The translations under genes and the position numbers were made by a program. A stretch of 64,000 nt of DNA from Metaphire vulgaris (lineage: Eukaryota > Annelida > Clitellata > Crassiclitellata > Megascolecidae): the NCBI GenBank assembly GCA_018105865.1, contig CM030840.1, forward strand, positions 11,449,794 to 11,513,793, written 5' to 3'. The notes below the pieces were generated by a model. The model was not told the origin of the DNA. It saw only the letters and a list, made by a program, of their open reading frames with translations, and made no database searches. Below, piece after piece: positions 11,723 through 64,000 of this stretch (position 1 is the first letter of the stretch; each line of letters opens with the position of its first letter).

Positions 11723-12017
11723 CTGGTGAGCTGCTATTTTTAAGTGCCGATAGATTCCAGAGAGCCATTCATCCCAATCTAAATTCGTTCCTCTCAAACG
11801 CTGAATAACGGGACACAGACTTTAGTCAATCTATTTCTGGAGGAGCTCGCCAGCTAAAAATTGACAATCGCCAACTGTGGACTCCGCAGAATCAAAGGCC
11901 CTGGTGCCGATGACGCGTTTGTTTAGCTGCTACGCAAAAGAAATAATCGTTTAAAAATGCCTGTTTCGTTCCACCTGACTCAGCGCTCGATTCTGCGCCA
12001 ATGGAAAGCACGATTTT

Positions 12018-12018
<1 letters not shown>

Positions 12019-12067
<49 letters not shown>

Positions 12068-12117
12068 TTCTCTCTCTTGTTCCTCTTTCTCTCTCTCTCT
12101 CTTTCTCTCTCTTGTTC

Positions 12118-12192
<75 letters not shown>
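12019..12192. repeat. CT microsatellite upstream of exon 1
   Basis: (CT)n with TTTCTC and TTGTTC interruptions, ending about 325 bp before the receptor ATG. Confidence 0.95.
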
Positions 12193-12197
<5 letters not shown>

Positions 12198-12434
12198 CTC
12201 GTCTCCGCTGCTTCTGTTTAGCATTTGCATGCAGAATTATTCGCGTCTGAAGTGGGGGTCAACCTTCTTTCTCTCTCTGTCTCTGTCTGTCTGTCTCTGC
12301 CAATATAGCAACCTGTCTGCCTGGCTATATGTCGGCGTATCTGTCTGCTCATCCGTCTGTCTAACTGCACGTCTGCCTATCGTCCCTTGGTCAGGGGTCG
12401 TAACCGAGCTTCGATGCTTTGGCGTCTCTCTCAG

Positions 12435-12453
12435 ATCAGATCAGATTCTAGCG

Positions 12454-12489
<36 letters not shown>

Positions 12490-12518
12490 GCGGCGTTCGC
12501 TTCGAATGAAGACGAACA
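12435..12518 (+). promoter_or_regulatory. Probable 5' UTR with CGA/CGG triplet run
   Basis: Lies between an acceptor-like CAG and the receptor ATG. At 12451-12495 it holds about ten CGA units passing into CGG units, a GC-rich triplet tract that would be structured in the mRNA leader. UTR status is inferred from position only. Confidence 0.4.
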
Positions 12519-61646
<49,128 letters not shown>

Positions 61647-62284
61647 GCCTCGATCGCTATCTATATCTCTCTGTTCGTCGGCGGGTTTTTTTGTCACGTC
61701 AGCCTGCTTTAGGCTTAAGTTTTAAGCTGCATGACGTAACCGTATATCCGTAAGTCATCTCTGTTCATTGTGGCGGCTATTTCTACGTGCTGAGTACAAT
61801 AATTAGTTCATTGCCACAGTCACAATCATCGTGCGATCGCTTGCATAGAATTATTGAGTAAAGTGTTCCTGTTCGTCGTCGTCGTTTAGATTTTTATCTC
61901 CGTTAAATGCAAACGAATTAGACGATTCGAAGACGATGTCTCATCCAGATTTTGCTGTTGGCCTAATCTGACGACGACGACAATAACAAAAGCAACGGTG
62001 ATGATGATGATGGCGATGATGCTGTTCGGGTTCGTTTTCGACCAGTGGAGAGTTAGTCTCCTTCGTCTCAAGCAAATCAAACATTGAAGTGCTGCGTAAA
62101 TGCGTTCAGTCATTGTTGTAACCATTGGGATACTGCAAAAAGTTCGTTGAAACAGCGTGATAGACATTTCGTTCTGTTTAGATGGAAAATGAAAACGTAC
62201 GAAGACAAGGATCGACAAAAGTAGATTTCTATTTGAAAATTTTGTCTATATTTCGTTGATCAGACTTTGCATGAATTTTAGGAG

Positions 62285-62550
62285 TAAAATTTTCCAACAG
62301 CCGCTGTTCATCTGCTTGATAGACTACACAAGAGCGTTTGACAGTTTGACTCCGTACCTCATGAGAAATCATTATGGCACATAATGGCAGACATGGACTT
62401 TCCAGCACGTCTGGTTCAATTGTTTAAAATATTGTATAAAGATCAATTAGAGGGAGCCATAAGAATTATGGGAACGGTCTCGGAATGGGTCAAAATCAAA
62501 AAGAGAGTGATAGAAAGTTGTACAATATCCCCACGCCTGTTCAGTAAGAT
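62285..62550 (+). pseudogene. Reverse transcriptase fragment, + strand
   Basis: PLFICLIDYTRAFDSLTP (first catalytic region of a LINE RT), then MDFPARLVQLFKILYKDQ, GAIRIMGTVSEWVKIKKRV and SCTISPRLFSK, the K-K-x-V-x-x-G-C-x-x-S-P-x-L-F region with the Gly lost. Frameshifts and stops in between. Confidence 0.8.
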
Positions 62551-62889
62551 AGGAACATAAGCAACAATGAAACAATCTAGATAAAGAATTTACAAGCGTA
62601 TATATATATATATATATATATACATGTACATATATATATTCAGATTTATTCAGAGGACCGTTTGTTCAAGAGGACCGTTTGTTCATCCTCTCTAATATAT
62701 TTTACCCTTATCAAATGCCTTGGCAAGTAAAAAAAAATTGTCATCCTTAAATTTTTCCCCTCTCCAAAAAATGAAAGCCCCCGTCGTCACACTTTGGGGG
62801 GAAATTTCCATCCCTCCATGCAACATATAACAAATTGAGGGGAAATTTTAAAATTTGGGGATTCCCCCAGAGAAGGCCTAGTCACAATG

Positions 62890-63147
62890 AATTGGACCCT
62901 CACGACCTCACGAAAATCTGAATAAATCTATATTGTACCGTTGTACGATTATTTAATAAATTGATGTGCTTGATAGGCCTAGATAATACACGTAGATATT
63001 ATCAGCAAATGGTATTTGGAACATTAACTTAATAAGTAATACACTGTAAGAACTATGCTAAAAGGGTTAGGGTTAGGGTTAGGGTTAGGCACAACAACGG
63101 GTGGGCCCTCAAAACTTTGTTACTTTTACTACAGATTGACGCCACTG
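62890..63147. mobile_element. MITE carrying TTAGGG units, copy 2
   Basis: Shares GAATAAATCTATATTG, ATACACGTAGATATTATCAG, four TTAGGG units (63064-63089) and the end CAGATTGACGCCACTG with 5659-5911. The left terminus is altered. Confidence 0.7.
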
Positions 63148-63478
63148 AACAGGAGCCATTAACATCAAGACCGTCTGTGGTTTCTAATTCTTCGGTCAGA
63201 GAGAGGATTGTTTAAAACCTCGACAGGTCACGTGAGCGTTTCTTCGAAGCCAACTCACGTGACGCTCTATTCCGTCGGTGCAACTGAACTGAGAATATCG
63301 ACTCATGCATAGCGATAGAAGGAGCAGGACCTTCCAAAACTCATAGGCGCACTAAGCCCAGGGATTCGGTGGCCCGAGGACCCAGTTGACCGTTTCAATC
63401 GATGGTACTTCTAATCCATCCGTAAAAGACCAGGCCATTCCAGATCTCAGTCATATTTAGGGAAAGAGTAAGACCGAC

Positions 63479-64000
63479 CAGTGTTGTGATCAAGTCCTTT
63501 CTCTGGAAGTCCAAGTCCAAGTTCAAGTCCAGGACATTCAAGTCCAAGTCCAAGTCCAAGTGAGGGACCGTCATAATTTTTTTGCAAGTCAAGTCCAAGT
63601 CAGTGACCGATGAAGTCGAGTCCAAGTCCAAGTCAGAGCGTTCCATTTTAAACAAGCAAAAAAAGCATCAACCAGTGACAACCACAATAATTTCGTTCCA
63701 TGCAGTGTTGCCACTATGATGTTTTAATAAAACTACTTTCGGACATAAAACAATTAAAATTTGCCAGACGTTTTTGATAATAATTCAAATTAGGAAATTT
63801 ATAAATTATAACATAACCTTTATATCAGTAAAATGATAAGATCGCTAAATTTATTATAATATTATATTAATAATATTAATAAGTTAAGCAGTTTGACATG
63901 AGAACCAAGTCCTCTTTCTGGAAGTCCAAGTCCAAGTCCAAGTCTTTGACCATCAAGTCCAAGTCCAAGTCTAAGTCCGGAATCGTCAAGTCCAAGTCCA
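63479..64000. mobile_element. Probable hAT-like element with AAGTCC arrays, incomplete
   Basis: Begins CAGTGTTGTGATCAAGTCC. AAGTCC hexamers dominate 63488-63640 and resume at 63905 to the window end, around an AT-rich core. The right terminus lies beyond 64000. Confidence 0.5.

Overview
This is animal (metazoan) nuclear DNA: large introns, GT-AG splice sites, very dense transposons and microsatellites, and no long ORFs. The exact taxon cannot be read from the window. An invertebrate bilaterian, probably marine, fits best, given a 5S-derived SINE, tRNA-derived SINEs, non-autonomous Helitrons, hAT and piggyBac elements and many TTAGGG runs. That placement is inference.

One host protein gene can be supported. 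It lies on the + strand from 12519 to 61646 and encodes a Cys-loop ligand-gated ion channel subunit of the anion-selective, glycine-receptor-like type. I assembled eight coding exons by homology and splice phase: 12519-12595 (signal peptide), 35520-35596, 47651-47718, 48537-48610, 49567-49796 (Cys-loop), 53266-53406, 56330-56729 (TM1-TM3) and 61311-61646 (TM4 and stop). All seven junctions join in compatible phase. The only defect is an apparent one-base deletion in a T-run at 56352-56356 just before TM1. With that allowed for, the product is about 467 residues. A candidate TATA promoter and CpG-rich 5' leader lie at about 5325-5625. Intron 1 is 22.9 kb and intron 2 is 12 kb, and most of the window is intron.

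The rest is a layered transposon landscape. Region 1-12 kb: hAT MITEs, a decayed ZBED5/GTF2I-type hAT transposase, tRNA-SINEs, a solo non-autonomous Helitron (7436-9176) and a foldback element (9630-10390). Region 12.6-35 kb (intron 1): mariner, LINE and hAT remnants, MITEs and 5S-SINEs. Region 35.6-47.6 kb (intron 2): a piggyBac-like element inserted exactly into the 8-bp target duplication of an older hAT element that itself holds two more hAT elements and a LINE scrap (36138-40791), followed by a 3.66-kb head-to-head Helitron palindrome (41276-44934). Region 47-61 kb (3' half of the gene): exons embedded in CT, TA, ATG, CAT and GA simple repeats, with a Tc1-like element in intron 5. Region 61.6-64 kb: short-palindrome clusters, an RT fragment, a TTAGGG-bearing MITE and an AAGTCC repeat array running off the end.

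The most unusual signals are the Helitron palindrome, the datable nested insertion, a set of hAT-like elements that share architecture (TIRs plus subterminal short palindromes or repeats) but not sequence, and RNA-level oddities at the receptor's splice sites.
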